A DNA stretch of 16,587 nucleotides from Cloacimonetes bacterium UBA5456 (GCA_002427325.1 DIQS01000027.1:14329-30915), one strand, 5' to 3'; shown: positions 7,631 through 15,494, counted from the first letter of the stretch. Notes: generated from the letters alone by a model not told the origin. Translations and numbers: made by a program.

Positions 7631-7735
7631 TCGATGGCTGGCTCTTTGCGAGAGCTCAGATATTGCGCTCGTATCAGCGTGCTAATCTCGTGTCTTTGCC
7701 TTGTCTTGATGGCTGGCTCTTTAGGGGCACTCAGA
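7631..7735 (+). repeat. In-frame direct repeat within the signal-peptide coding region
   Basis: Positions 7631-7660 and 7706-7735 match at about 24 of 30 bases, with a shared core GATGGCTGGCTCTTT and a shared end CTCAGA. The offset is exactly 75 bp (25 codons), so the protein repeats MAGSLRELR as MAGSLGALR. Both copies contain an in-frame ATG, which complicates choosing the start. Confidence 0.7.
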
Positions 7736-8419
7736 CCATCGGCGACGGCATTGGCGTTGGCAGATATCTCGCTTCTCTCGGATAGCGCTCAGGACACAGC
7801 AATCTCGCCTATTGCCAATGTGACGGGCTTTGCTTTCACATATATCAGTCCTTTCTCCACGCCGGGGATTCATCTCTATGGCTTGCATCAAGGTTATAAA
7901 TTGGGCGTGTTTAAGCTCGGTGCCGGAACGGGATACCTCAATCAAGAAGACTACACGGCGCATAATCCATACCTCAATGTGGCTTGGCTGAAGGGCGCTT
8001 TTGCGCTGGGAACAAGCCTGCATCTCGACTATGACAGCGTGGGTGACGACGGAGAGTATCGCTTTGATGCCGACTTTGCTCTGGGATATTCCTACCAAGA
8101 TTTCAAGACTGAGGCGAGATATTTAGATATCACCGGCGAGGAAGGCGAGCTTGGACTCTTTCTTGCCAAAGAGATCAATGAAGCAGTGAGCCTCGGCGGA
8201 GGCTATGTTCATCCCCGAAATGAGAAAGGTTCGCTCAGGTTTGCGATGGCATATAAGCTCCACCCCAGCCTTAGCCTCTATGGCTCATGGATGCACTATC
8301 CCGCATCATTCGGCGGAGGAGTGAACATCAGCCACGACAAGTTGAAGCTGATATATGCCATCAAGACTCACACGGAGTTGAGGCCTTGTCATGGACTCTC
8401 ACTGGAATATGGCTGGTGA
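7634..8419 (+). CDS. Putative secreted or outer-membrane protein, start uncertain
   Basis: I do not recognise a named family. From the ATG at 7634 (261 aa) the N-terminus reads as a signal peptide: an arginine-bearing n-region, a hydrophobic core ISVLISCLCLVLMAGSLGAL and a likely ALALA-D cleavage. The mature part is glycine- and aromatic-rich with alternating strands (LGAGTGYLN, FALGTSLHLDYD, DFALGYSYQDF, SLGGGYVHPR, LSLYGSWMHY), as in a small 8-10 strand barrel. The frame is open upstream to a GTG at 7586, ten bases after the ABC ATPase stop, which would add 16 residues and lengthen the n-region implausibly; no candidate start has a good ribosome-binding site. It is probably co-transcribed with the ATPase. 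The coding region contains a 75-bp-spaced duplication in the signal-peptide segment. Confidence 0.65.
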   Translation: MAGSLRELRYCARISVLISCLCLVLMAGSLGALRPSATALALADISLLSDSAQDTAISPIANVTGFAFTYISPFSTPGIHLYGLHQGYKLGVFKLGAGTGYLNQEDYTAHNPYLNVAWLKGAFALGTSLHLDYDSVGDDGEYRFDADFALGYSYQDFKTEARYLDITGEEGELGLFLAKEINEAVSLGGGYVHPRNEKGSLRFAMAYKLHPSLSLYGSWMHYPASFGGGVNISHDKLKLIYAIKTHTELRPCHGLSLEYGW

Positions 8420-8479
8420 AGGCAAACTGGAAACACCGAGATATGAGCAACACAGTTTGAGATTTAAGGAGTGTGAAGA

Positions 8480-9997
8480 GTGAAGATAAAAGCGACTATT
8501 TTAGCTGTATTATTATGTCTCTATTGGGGGCTCGTCATCGCACAAGAACTCAATGAAGAGCATTATTTGGACGGTCTATCAGACGAGAGATTTGACGAGA
8601 CTTACATAGGCTTTGAGCCGTATAGCATCGGAATCAATTTTGCTTCCAAGCTGGCTGATAATCCCTATATGCTCGGTGCATTGCAGGTCAAGGCTGAGCG
8701 TTGGAAAGTGCAAACGGGGATGAAGCTGAGCATCGACACATTTAATCCAAGTGCCTTTCCCGATCCTGATATAAGCGGCACACTCGCTGCTAATATCCAG
8801 CTTTCTTATGATGATATGATCTATCTCGGTTCACTGAGACCCGCATTCGGCAGCGGTTTACTCTTCAAAGAAGCCAAGAGCGGGCGCAGTTTTTACAACA
8901 CTCCTGACCCCATGAACTACACCCCCTTTGGGCTCGGCGTCCGGCTTGACAGAGATAAGATGCATGTCATGGCATTATATAGCGTTGTGAGTCGTATGGC
9001 ACTGCTCAGGGGGAACAAGATTGAACGACTTTATGCCAACAAAGCAGATGATGACTTTAAGGTGCAAGAACAGATAGGCGCCTTGAGTTTGGGCTATAAG
9101 TCCGAGAACTTGCAAGGCGCGGTGATCTTTGCTACTCAAAATTATAGCAAGGACTTTCTCAAGGACGAGATAGATAAAGACTTGCTCAACCTCAACCTGA
9201 CGGCGGGATATTACGGTGAGAACAACCAGCTAAGAGGCGAGCTTGGCTTGCAAAAGAAGGGACTCGCTCTCAAAGCCGAGTGGGAAGGCAAGTGGGATAA
9301 CTTCTCGCACAAATGGCATTACCGACACTTAGGCAACTATCAACTGCCGACTTACGCCAAGTCTGTTTACTTCAAAAACGAGCGTCATCAAGAGGAACTC
9401 GGCGCAGCGTTCAACCTGGATTTGGACAAGAGGTCGAAGCTAAGTTTAAACAGCACGGCAAACAAGATTACAAACACGCCCGGCAAGAACAAATGGATGC
9501 TAAACAGCGGTGCAGATTACAGTTATAGCGATAAGAGTTACAAGTTCAAACTCGCATTGAGGCGCATAGACCGCGAGCTTCTTGCAGAGTATGACGAGGG
9601 CTATCTTTCCACGATTCCCGCGAACTGGCGCTTTCTAATCAGCGGCGAGGCGCGCGTAGCGAAGTCGCTATCTCTCACGCAATCAGCCCGTTATCACTAC
9701 CAAGAAAAGAAGGCTTCGTTGAACAGCGGCTTTGTATGGAACCAAGGCCTGAAGTGGGAACAGGACAAATTCTGGACGCAACTCGGCGCGAGACTGCACA
9801 ATAGCACCAACTTTAACATGGTCTTATTCAGCGATGACGCAAGCGGATATGAGAGCCTAAGCAAGGACGGAGTCCGTGGCGAACTGGAACTGGGCTATAA
9901 GTTTGAGGGCAACAAAGGCAGGATCAGATATATCGAATACGGGGATGCAAGAGAGCTTTATTTTATCTTTGATTTCACAATTCATAAATTGCCCTAA
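8480..9997 (+). CDS. Putative outer-membrane beta-barrel protein, family not recognised
   Basis: This 505-residue protein starts at GTG with AAGGAG eight bases upstream (8466-8471). It has a signal peptide (KIK, then a hydrophobic stretch through LYWGLVIA, with cleavage near IAQ-EL). Beyond it the chain is built of amphipathic strands separated by charged turns, with frequent aromatic girdle-type residues, and ends in a strand LYFIFDFTIHKLP consistent with the closing strand of a barrel. The segment LGSLRPAFGSGLLFKEA and the following NYTPFGLGVRL resemble the plug-like region of large barrels found near ComEA-like proteins in Bacteroidota, but this is a faint similarity from memory. It follows another putative barrel gene by 60 bp and its 3' end overlaps the opposing gene. 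Confidence 0.7.
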   Translation: MKIKATILAVLLCLYWGLVIAQELNEEHYLDGLSDERFDETYIGFEPYSIGINFASKLADNPYMLGALQVKAERWKVQTGMKLSIDTFNPSAFPDPDISGTLAANIQLSYDDMIYLGSLRPAFGSGLLFKEAKSGRSFYNTPDPMNYTPFGLGVRLDRDKMHVMALYSVVSRMALLRGNKIERLYANKADDDFKVQEQIGALSLGYKSENLQGAVIFATQNYSKDFLKDEIDKDLLNLNLTAGYYGENNQLRGELGLQKKGLALKAEWEGKWDNFSHKWHYRHLGNYQLPTYAKSVYFKNERHQEELGAAFNLDLDKRSKLSLNSTANKITNTPGKNKWMLNSGADYSYSDKSYKFKLALRRIDRELLAEYDEGYLSTIPANWRFLISGEARVAKSLSLTQSARYHYQEKKASLNSGFVWNQGLKWEQDKFWTQLGARLHNSTNFNMVLFSDDASGYESLSKDGVRGELELGYKFEGNKGRIRYIEYGDARELYFIFDFTIHKLP

Positions 9998-11543
9998 GTG
10001 CTTGCAGGGCATTGATGTCGCTTCTTAGTAGCGGCTGTTTTGAAGGCACGAAATCCGGGTAAGAGATGTCTTTACGAAGGTAGCTTTCCACGCGGATTTT
10101 GCTGTATTGGCACACGCTTTCAAAGGGTGCAAAGCGTCCATAACGTACATCCCAAATCTCCCCGAATGCTATGCGCAGAGCCTTATTTCGCAGTCGCATG
10201 GGAATGCTGTAATCTCTGAAAATAGGCTGTTTGAGAGGCAGAAAGTCCTTGGCATAGAGTCCCCAGAGCCGGCGATGAAGCCTTTGCGCAAGCGGAATTT
10301 CAAGCCAATAATCCAGCATCGCATCATCCCAGAAAGGCAGACGCCACGCGTAGCCGAGGTCTTCATAGACGCGCAGTGAATTGACGATGAACTTTGCCTG
10401 CCGCTCTTGCATGTCGAAATATTCAAAGCGCGCAGCCGCTTGAAGCGCAGTCATTTCCGTCGGAATATCGATGACTTTCTCTATCCTTCTATCGAAGCCG
10501 GCATTCTCAGAAGCATCCGCATTTTGCCAGAGTTTATAGTGTTTTCCCCTTATCTGCGCGAGAAGCTCCTCTTTCGTGAAGTGCGTCTGATGTGCATAGA
10601 TATCAGGCAGATGCCCGTTTTGCAGGAAGTCTGCACTATGCCCCGGGATGAAGACGGCATCGTCCTCGAAGACCCCTTGCGCTTTGAGCGTTCTAACTGC
10701 TTGCCAATCTTGAATATGTGGCGATGACGCGGCATTAAAAGCATGACGGTAGTATCGTTTGCGATCCTCCGAGAAGTATGCCTGATACCAGCTTTTATGG
10801 GTATATTCGGCGAAGAACCAAGGGATGTCAAGAGCCTTCGCCACACTTTTTGAGATGCGCACTTCGGGATGGTTTTTTGCCCCATAGGAGAAGGCGATTA
10901 GCTTCGGATATCCCGCTTCTTTGAGCAGATAGGCCAAGAGGCGGGAGTCATAACCGCCGCTGAGCGGGATCACCGCCTGCCTGCCGTCTAAAGACTGCAC
11001 GAGACGCTCGATGACGCCCAAATGCATGCTGTGCATATCGCGGACCAGTTCCGACTCCGGCTTATCACTCTCAAAAGTATGCAGATAGCGATAGTAAGCC
11101 TTGAGCAAGGGAGCCCCGACAGAGCGATCATAAACCAGATAATGCCCCGCCGGAATTTGGCGCAGATTTGGGTTCAGCGTATCCTCACCGGAGACAAAGC
11201 CTGTGATGAGGAACTCGCTGAAAGTATCGTTAGCCTCAAGCATTTGCGGCACAAGGTTATCGATGCTCTCAGCATGGTCGCTGATCTTGCCCGTATTGTC
11301 GAAGAATAGCGGGATGCTACGGATTTTGTCAGCCGCGGCAAAGACGCCCGCAGGACTCTCTATGACGCAGGCAAAACAGCCATTTAGCCCCTTTAGCTTA
11401 GCAGCAAAAACTTCTTCACCCTCGAAGGAAGCAAAGTAATCCGCCAAAGCTTTCGCTTCAAGAAACTTACCATCGCGCGAGAAAGCATATCCCGCAACGG
11501 CGACAGTCCCGCTTTGAAACCATCTGTTGTCCAAGACTCTCAT
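9975..11543 (-). CDS. Asparagine-synthetase-like protein lacking the glutaminase cysteine
   Basis: This 522-residue protein has the two-domain AsnB layout. The N-terminal domain (about 1-150) keeps class-II amidotransferase fold marks (LKGLNGCFACVI at 50-61, DKIRSIPLFF at 72-81), but the residue after Met is Arg and the first cysteine is at 56, so the Cys2 nucleophile needed to hydrolyse glutamine is missing. The C-terminal domain carries the ATP-pyrophosphatase P-loop PLSGGYDSR (193-201), which adenylates a carboxylate. Such proteins occur in polysaccharide clusters, where some amidate uronic acids. It ends the leftward glycan operon, overlapping the flippase stop by ATGA. Free ammonia or a partner glutaminase would be needed for amide formation; true asparagine synthesis is less likely. 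Confidence 0.82.
   Translation of the reverse strand: MRVLDNRWFQSGTVAVAGYAFSRDGKFLEAKALADYFASFEGEEVFAAKLKGLNGCFACVIESPAGVFAAADKIRSIPLFFDNTGKISDHAESIDNLVPQMLEANDTFSEFLITGFVSGEDTLNPNLRQIPAGHYLVYDRSVGAPLLKAYYRYLHTFESDKPESELVRDMHSMHLGVIERLVQSLDGRQAVIPLSGGYDSRLLAYLLKEAGYPKLIAFSYGAKNHPEVRISKSVAKALDIPWFFAEYTHKSWYQAYFSEDRKRYYRHAFNAASSPHIQDWQAVRTLKAQGVFEDDAVFIPGHSADFLQNGHLPDIYAHQTHFTKEELLAQIRGKHYKLWQNADASENAGFDRRIEKVIDIPTEMTALQAAARFEYFDMQERQAKFIVNSLRVYEDLGYAWRLPFWDDAMLDYWLEIPLAQRLHRRLWGLYAKDFLPLKQPIFRDYSIPMRLRNKALRIAFGEIWDVRYGRFAPFESVCQYSKIRVESYLRKDISYPDFVPSKQPLLRSDINALQALRAIYEL
9991..10010. terminator. Weak hairpin at the convergent gene junction
   Basis: GCCCT (9991-9995) can pair with AGGGC (10006-10010) around a 10-nt loop. 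It sits exactly where the rightward barrel gene and the leftward asparagine-synthetase-like gene converge and overlap. There is no T-run in either direction, only AT-rich sequence on the leftward-reading side, so it is at best a weak bidirectional termination signal. Confidence 0.25.
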
Positions 11544-12814
11544 CTTTGTAGCAATCCTTTCAACATTTCAAGATCATCCCGATGCGGCAAAAGCAATTCC
11601 CGCAAGGAGAAGCCATCGACGTATTTCATTGCCACCAAATAATATGCACCATAGAAGAAATATGATATAGTAGAGGCAAAAGCCGCGCCATTTGCACCCC
11701 AAATCGGGATAAAGATCAGGTTCAGGATGAGATTCATGCCCAGACTGATAGTGGTCGCCAAGAGGTGAATTTTCGGCCTGCCCGAGGCAAAGAACCAGGG
11801 CGAAAGCAGCTTTGGCGCAGAGGCGAAAAGAATGCCCGGCAAGAGGATAAGCATGATCGCTGTCCCGCCTTGATAAGCTCTACCATAGACGAAGGGGATG
11901 AGAAAACTCCCCGCCACACCCACAAAGCAGAGCAGAAAACAAATCAGCATACTGAGGCGAAAGGTCTTGGTCACGACATGTCGGCTATGTGCTTCATCAT
12001 CAGCATTATAGAGCCTCCCGCTCAGCGCCGAATGGATCGCCATGGGCAGCAGGAAGAGCAGCTCTGCGATCGTGACCGCAATCGTATATACCCCAAGCTC
12101 TTTGACCCCCAAATATGCCTTGATCATGAACTGATCCAAGCGGTAGTGCAAGAAGGCAAACAGCGATGCCGTCCACGCCACCGAGCCATAGAGATATTCC
12201 GCCTTGAGGAGCTTGCCCGAGATGATTGGAGCATAGCTTTCGCGCACCTTAAAGAGCAACTGTATCAGCCAGATTGTCAAGGAGATAGCATTCACCAAGA
12301 GGAAGGAAAAAGGCGTGAGCAGTCCCAATATCCAGAGCAGAACAATCGCCCCGCTTTTGATGAAAAACGAGACCAGCCCCGCGCGGTTGTTTTCGATGAT
12401 CCGCTCATCCGCAATCAGCCAATTCTGATAGTGTTCAACAAAGAGTGTAACTCCCATCAAGATAATGCCTAAGACGATATAGATTGCACTATAATCCGCC
12501 AAAGCACCAAGGCAGAGATAGGAGATAAGCACACCAAAAGTCAAGCCCAGAACGATGAGCGCAACAGTATTTAAATTAGTGGAAAAAACGTCTTTACGCG
12601 CAAAGTCACTCTTCTTTTGAAAGTATGGCGCAGCCGAGACGATTCCCAGATGCCCAAAGGTTCCCAAGAGATTGAACACCAAGAGGATATAGGCGGCATA
12701 GCCCTGACCCGCAGGACCCAAAGCACGCGCCACGATGATGCCCGTGAGCATGCCAAAGATGATCTTAAGTATCTGCGTTACAAGGTTGTGCCCTATATTC
12801 TTAGCATAACCCAT
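11540..12814 (-). CDS. Wzx-type polysaccharide flippase (MOP superfamily)
   Basis: This integral membrane protein of 424 residues has about a dozen hydrophobic segments and the N-terminal signature of lipopolysaccharide/capsule flippases, ARALGPAGQGYAAY (about residues 29-42 from this start). The family moves undecaprenyl-linked oligosaccharides across the inner membrane. The ATG at 12814 is chosen because GGAAG (rc of 12820-12824) precedes it by five bases; a GTG two codons further upstream (12818-12820) overlaps that site. It starts 13 nt after the ruvB stop and its own stop overlaps the asparagine-synthetase-like start, so the two are probably translated together. The substrate is unknown; no Wzy polymerase or initiating glycosyltransferase is in the window. 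Confidence 0.88.
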   Translation of the reverse strand: MGYAKNIGHNLVTQILKIIFGMLTGIIVARALGPAGQGYAAYILLVFNLLGTFGHLGIVSAAPYFQKKSDFARKDVFSTNLNTVALIVLGLTFGVLISYLCLGALADYSAIYIVLGIILMGVTLFVEHYQNWLIADERIIENNRAGLVSFFIKSGAIVLLWILGLLTPFSFLLVNAISLTIWLIQLLFKVRESYAPIISGKLLKAEYLYGSVAWTASLFAFLHYRLDQFMIKAYLGVKELGVYTIAVTIAELLFLLPMAIHSALSGRLYNADDEAHSRHVVTKTFRLSMLICFLLCFVGVAGSFLIPFVYGRAYQGGTAIMLILLPGILFASAPKLLSPWFFASGRPKIHLLATTISLGMNLILNLIFIPIWGANGAAFASTISYFFYGAYYLVAMKYVDGFSLRELLLPHRDDLEMLKGLLQR

Positions 12815-12827
12815 AGGCACTTCCGCT

Positions 12828-13844
12828 CTAAAATATCTCGCTTTGTTCGGCGAGAGGACTGATGCCTAAGTGCTTATATGCCTTAAAAGTAACCTTCCTG
12901 CCCTGTGTGCTTCGCTCCAAAAATCCCTGTTGAACCAAATAGGGCTCAAAGATCTCTTCGATGGTGCCGGGGTCTTCCCCGATTGCCGTGGCGATGGTTT
13001 TGATCCCTACCGGCCCGCCGCGATAGTTCTCTATGATCGTGGAAAGTATGCGTTTATCCATCTCATCCAAGCCCGCATGGTCCACCTGCAACATGCTCAG
13101 CGCCGCATTTGCAATCTCAAGCGTAATAACGCCGTCACCCCTGATTTGAGCATAGTCGCGCACCCTTCGCAGGAGCCGATTTGCGATCCTCGGCGTGCCC
13201 CTACTGCGACGCGCAAGTTCTTTGATGCCTTCCACTTCCGCTTCCACTTCGAGCAATCTCGCCGAGCGGACGAGAATCTTTTCAATGGACTCCTGATCAT
13301 AATAATCCAGCCGCAAAACGATGCCGAATCTATCGCGCAGCGGCGGTGTGAGCAGTCCTGCCCGCGTGGTAGCACCGATCAAAGTGAATGGCTCGATCGG
13401 TATTTTCAGCGTGCGTGAGGAAGGTCCGCTATCCAGGATGATCTCCATCTCAAAATCCTCAATTGCCGGATAGATATACTCTTCGATGACATGCGAGAGG
13501 CGGTGAATTTCGTCGATGAACAGCGCTTCGTGCTTGCCGAGATTGGTGAGGATTCCCGCAAGATCGGAGGGTTTTTCGATGACCGGCCCGCTGGAAACGG
13601 TGATATTTACTCCTCTTTCGCGAGCGATGATGCCGGCGAGTGTGGTCTTACCCAGTCCGGGCGGCCCATAGAGCAAGACGTGATCCAGCGCTTCGCCCCG
13701 CATGGCGGCGGCTTTGATGCTGATATCCAAGAGCTCCTTGATGTGGTCTTGTCCCACAAAATCCTTGAGGCTTTTCGGTCTGAGCGCGCGGTCAAATTCG
13801 GCCTCATTACTCTGCAAAATAGGATCGTTTATCTTTTCTAACAT
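12828..13844 (-). CDS. ruvB: Holliday junction branch-migration helicase RuvB
   Basis: RuvB is the hexameric AAA+ motor that, with RuvA, drives branch migration of Holliday junctions before RuvC cleavage. The 338-residue length is normal. Visible motifs are RPKSLKDFVGQ (22-32), Walker A GPPGLGKTT (60-68), Walker B LFIDEIHRL (108-116), sensor 1 GATTRAG (157-163), the arginine-finger segment PPLRDRFG (167-174), sensor 2 RGTPRIANR and the C-terminal winged-helix region with RGGPVG and EDPGTIEE. The gene begins six nt after the glycosyltransferase stop and is followed by the flippase after a few bases, so it is embedded in a surface-glycan operon. No ruvA or ruvC is in the window. Confidence 0.98.
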   Translation of the reverse strand: MLEKINDPILQSNEAEFDRALRPKSLKDFVGQDHIKELLDISIKAAAMRGEALDHVLLYGPPGLGKTTLAGIIARERGVNITVSSGPVIEKPSDLAGILTNLGKHEALFIDEIHRLSHVIEEYIYPAIEDFEMEIILDSGPSSRTLKIPIEPFTLIGATTRAGLLTPPLRDRFGIVLRLDYYDQESIEKILVRSARLLEVEAEVEGIKELARRSRGTPRIANRLLRRVRDYAQIRGDGVITLEIANAALSMLQVDHAGLDEMDKRILSTIIENYRGGPVGIKTIATAIGEDPGTIEEIFEPYLVQQGFLERSTQGRKVTFKAYKHLGISPLAEQSEIF

Positions 13845-13850
13845 AAGCCC

Positions 13851-14567
13851 TTACTTTATCTTTCCCAAGAGTTTACTGATCTGCAGATACCAGACCATCC
13901 ACACGGCTTCGAAGACGATGGCGCGGTTCATCTTGGAGATTCCGCCGGCGCGTTCGGTGAAGATCACGGAAACTTCTTTGATCTTAAATCCTTTTACCCA
14001 AGCGCGGAAGTTCATCTCGATCTGAAAGGAATATCCATCGGAGATGATGTCGTCTAAATTGATGCTTTCCAGCACATTGCGCCGGAAACACTTGAAGCCT
14101 GCCGTGGGGTCGTTGATGGGCATGCCGGTGATGCATCTCACATATTTTGAGGCAAAAAAGCTGATCAAAAGCCGATGGAAAGGCCAGTTAACGATGTTTA
14201 CACCATTGCAATAACGCGAGCCGATCACGAGATCGTTATGCTTCGCCGCTTCGATGAGTCGCGGCACATCTGCCGGATCGTGGGAGAAATCCGCATCCAT
14301 TTCCATGATATATTCATAGTCGTGCTCGAGCGCAAAGCGAAAGCCCGTAACGTAGGCGGAGCCAAGCCCCATCTTGCCCGGACGCTCGATGATATGCACC
14401 CTATCGCTGGTTTCCATGATCTTTTTCACGGCGTCGGCGGTGCCATCGGGGCTATTGTCGTCCATCACGAGTATGTCCAGATTCTCGTTATCTCTGAGCA
14501 AAACGCCGATGATGCGCTCGATATTCTCGATTTCTTTGTAGGTAGGGATGATGATTAATGTTTTCAT
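13851..14567 (-). CDS. Polyprenol-phosphate mannosyltransferase-like GT2 (Dpm1/Ppm1-type)
   Basis: This 238-residue protein is a family-2 glycosyltransferase of the dolichol/polyprenol-phosphate mannose synthase type, transferring a sugar from a nucleotide donor to a lipid phosphate at the cytoplasmic face of the membrane. Motifs are IIPTYKE (6-12), VMDDNSPDGT (34-43), the metal-binding DADFSHDP (91-98), GSRY (116-119), DPTAGFKCFRR (153-163) and GYSFQIE (178-184), ending with TERAGGISKM. It lacks C-terminal transmembrane helices, like the short soluble class. The start overlaps the acyltransferase stop by ATGA. Mannose is the family default; the actual sugar is not determinable here. Confidence 0.9.
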   Translation of the reverse strand: MKTLIIIPTYKEIENIERIIGVLLRDNENLDILVMDDNSPDGTADAVKKIMETSDRVHIIERPGKMGLGSAYVTGFRFALEHDYEYIMEMDADFSHDPADVPRLIEAAKHNDLVIGSRYCNGVNIVNWPFHRLLISFFASKYVRCITGMPINDPTAGFKCFRRNVLESINLDDIISDGYSFQIEMNFRAWVKGFKIKEVSVIFTERAGGISKMNRAIVFEAVWMVWYLQISKLLGKIK

Positions 14568-15319
14568 TTTTTGTCCAAATTGTTCTTAAGTAGTTGTGCT
14601 TCCGGAACATCCCGGAAGGTGCGTGCAGGGCTACCCAAGACGATCTTTGCCTCGGGCACATCTTTGGTGACCACAGCGGCGGCGGCGACAGTACCATCTC
14701 CCGCGATCTTGATGCCGGGGAGTATGATTGCACCCACTCCGATGCGAGCTCCGCTTTTCAGGGTCACGCCCTTGAAGTGATTAAATCTCTCTTTATCGCG
14801 CGCCATATAGTTGTCATTACTCGTTGCTGCACAAGGCGCTACGAAGCAATAATCCTCCACTTCGGAATAGGCGGTGATATAAGAATTGGTCTCGAATTTA
14901 TTACGCGAGCCGATGGTGACGAAGTTCTCGATTGCGACATTGCGCCCGATGATATTCAGCTCGCCGATGGTTACGTTTTCGCGGATTGTGGCGAGGTCGG
15001 CGATGAGATTACGCTCGCCGATTGTGCATTGGGCATAGATCACCACATTTGCACCGATCTGACAGAATGAGCCGATGCGCGCGGGTTCGAGATTATCAGG
15101 AACTTTGAAGATGCTACGCGGCGATGAAAGCGGTTTTTTGCCGATGATCACGTTGTCATCGATGCGCACACCCTCACCGATCTCGGAATCGGGATGAATC
15201 ACCACATTATGTCCGATCAGACAGTTGTCGCCGATTTTCACATTTTCCATGATGATGGTATTTATGCCGATGGTGACATTCTCACCGATTTTTGCGCTTT
15301 TGGCTATATGTTGATTCAT
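14564..15319 (-). CDS. Left-handed beta-helix (hexapeptide) acyl/acetyltransferase
   Basis: From this start the protein has 251 residues built almost entirely of hexapeptide repeats ([LIV]-G-x-x-x-x), for example AKIGENVTIGINTIIMENV, which fold as a left-handed beta-helix in trimeric acyltransferases using acetyl-CoA or acyl-ACP. The C-terminal SGARIGVGAIILPGIKI and GSPARTFRDVP resemble sugar N-acetyltransferases such as WlbB/WbpD, suggesting acetylation of a nucleotide sugar; it is longer than those (about 190 aa), with an insertion around KKPLSSPRS. The ATG at 15319 is chosen because GGAG (rc of 15326-15329) lies six bases upstream, while an in-frame ATG four codons earlier at 15331 has no ribosome-binding site. 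It is the first gene of the leftward operon. The substrate is inferred only from context. Confidence 0.85.
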   Translation of the reverse strand: MNQHIAKSAKIGENVTIGINTIIMENVKIGDNCLIGHNVVIHPDSEIGEGVRIDDNVIIGKKPLSSPRSIFKVPDNLEPARIGSFCQIGANVVIYAQCTIGERNLIADLATIRENVTIGELNIIGRNVAIENFVTIGSRNKFETNSYITAYSEVEDYCFVAPCAATSNDNYMARDKERFNHFKGVTLKSGARIGVGAIILPGIKIAGDGTVAAAAVVTKDVPEAKIVLGSPARTFRDVPEAQLLKNNLDKK

Positions 15320-15329
15320 CTTTATCTCC

Positions 15330-15342
15330 ATAAAGTCTTTAT
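15330..15342. promoter_or_regulatory. Short palindrome ahead of the acyltransferase gene
   Basis: ATAAAG-T-CTTTAT is a perfect inverted repeat of 6-bp arms around one base. It lies directly upstream of the ribosome-binding site of the leftward operon, in the 175-bp divergent region shared with the recombinase gene. It could be an operator or may be chance in AT-rich sequence. I saw no convincing -35/-10 pair in either direction in this region. Confidence 0.2.
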
Positions 15343-15494
15343 TATTAGGCTGTTTACTGCGACTCTTTCGCCGCGGTTCTCGCTGGATTCACAAAGAAAT
15401 ATTGTCCTATTCCAGCATGATACCAATTATTTTCTCGACAAAGAATAAGGCAAGCAAAATAATGGCTCTAAGCAAAAAAAGAAGGAGAAAAGTC

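Noticed and set aside
8424..8458. AAACTG/CAGTTT inverted repeat between the two barrel genes
   Set aside because: Six-base arms with a loop of over 20 nt and no T-run; not distinguishable from chance.
11765..12472. 235-codon antisense open frame across the flippase gene
   Set aside because: The predicted protein is highly polar (many Arg, Gln, His), typical of the complement of a membrane-protein gene, and has no recognisable motifs.
12870..13418. 182-codon antisense open frame across ruvB
   Set aside because: Entirely opposite conserved RuvB motifs, with no start signal.
15320..15494. dif recombination site in the region upstream of the Xer gene
   Set aside because: No pair of 11-bp Xer-binding arms with a 6-8 bp centre was recognisable by eye.
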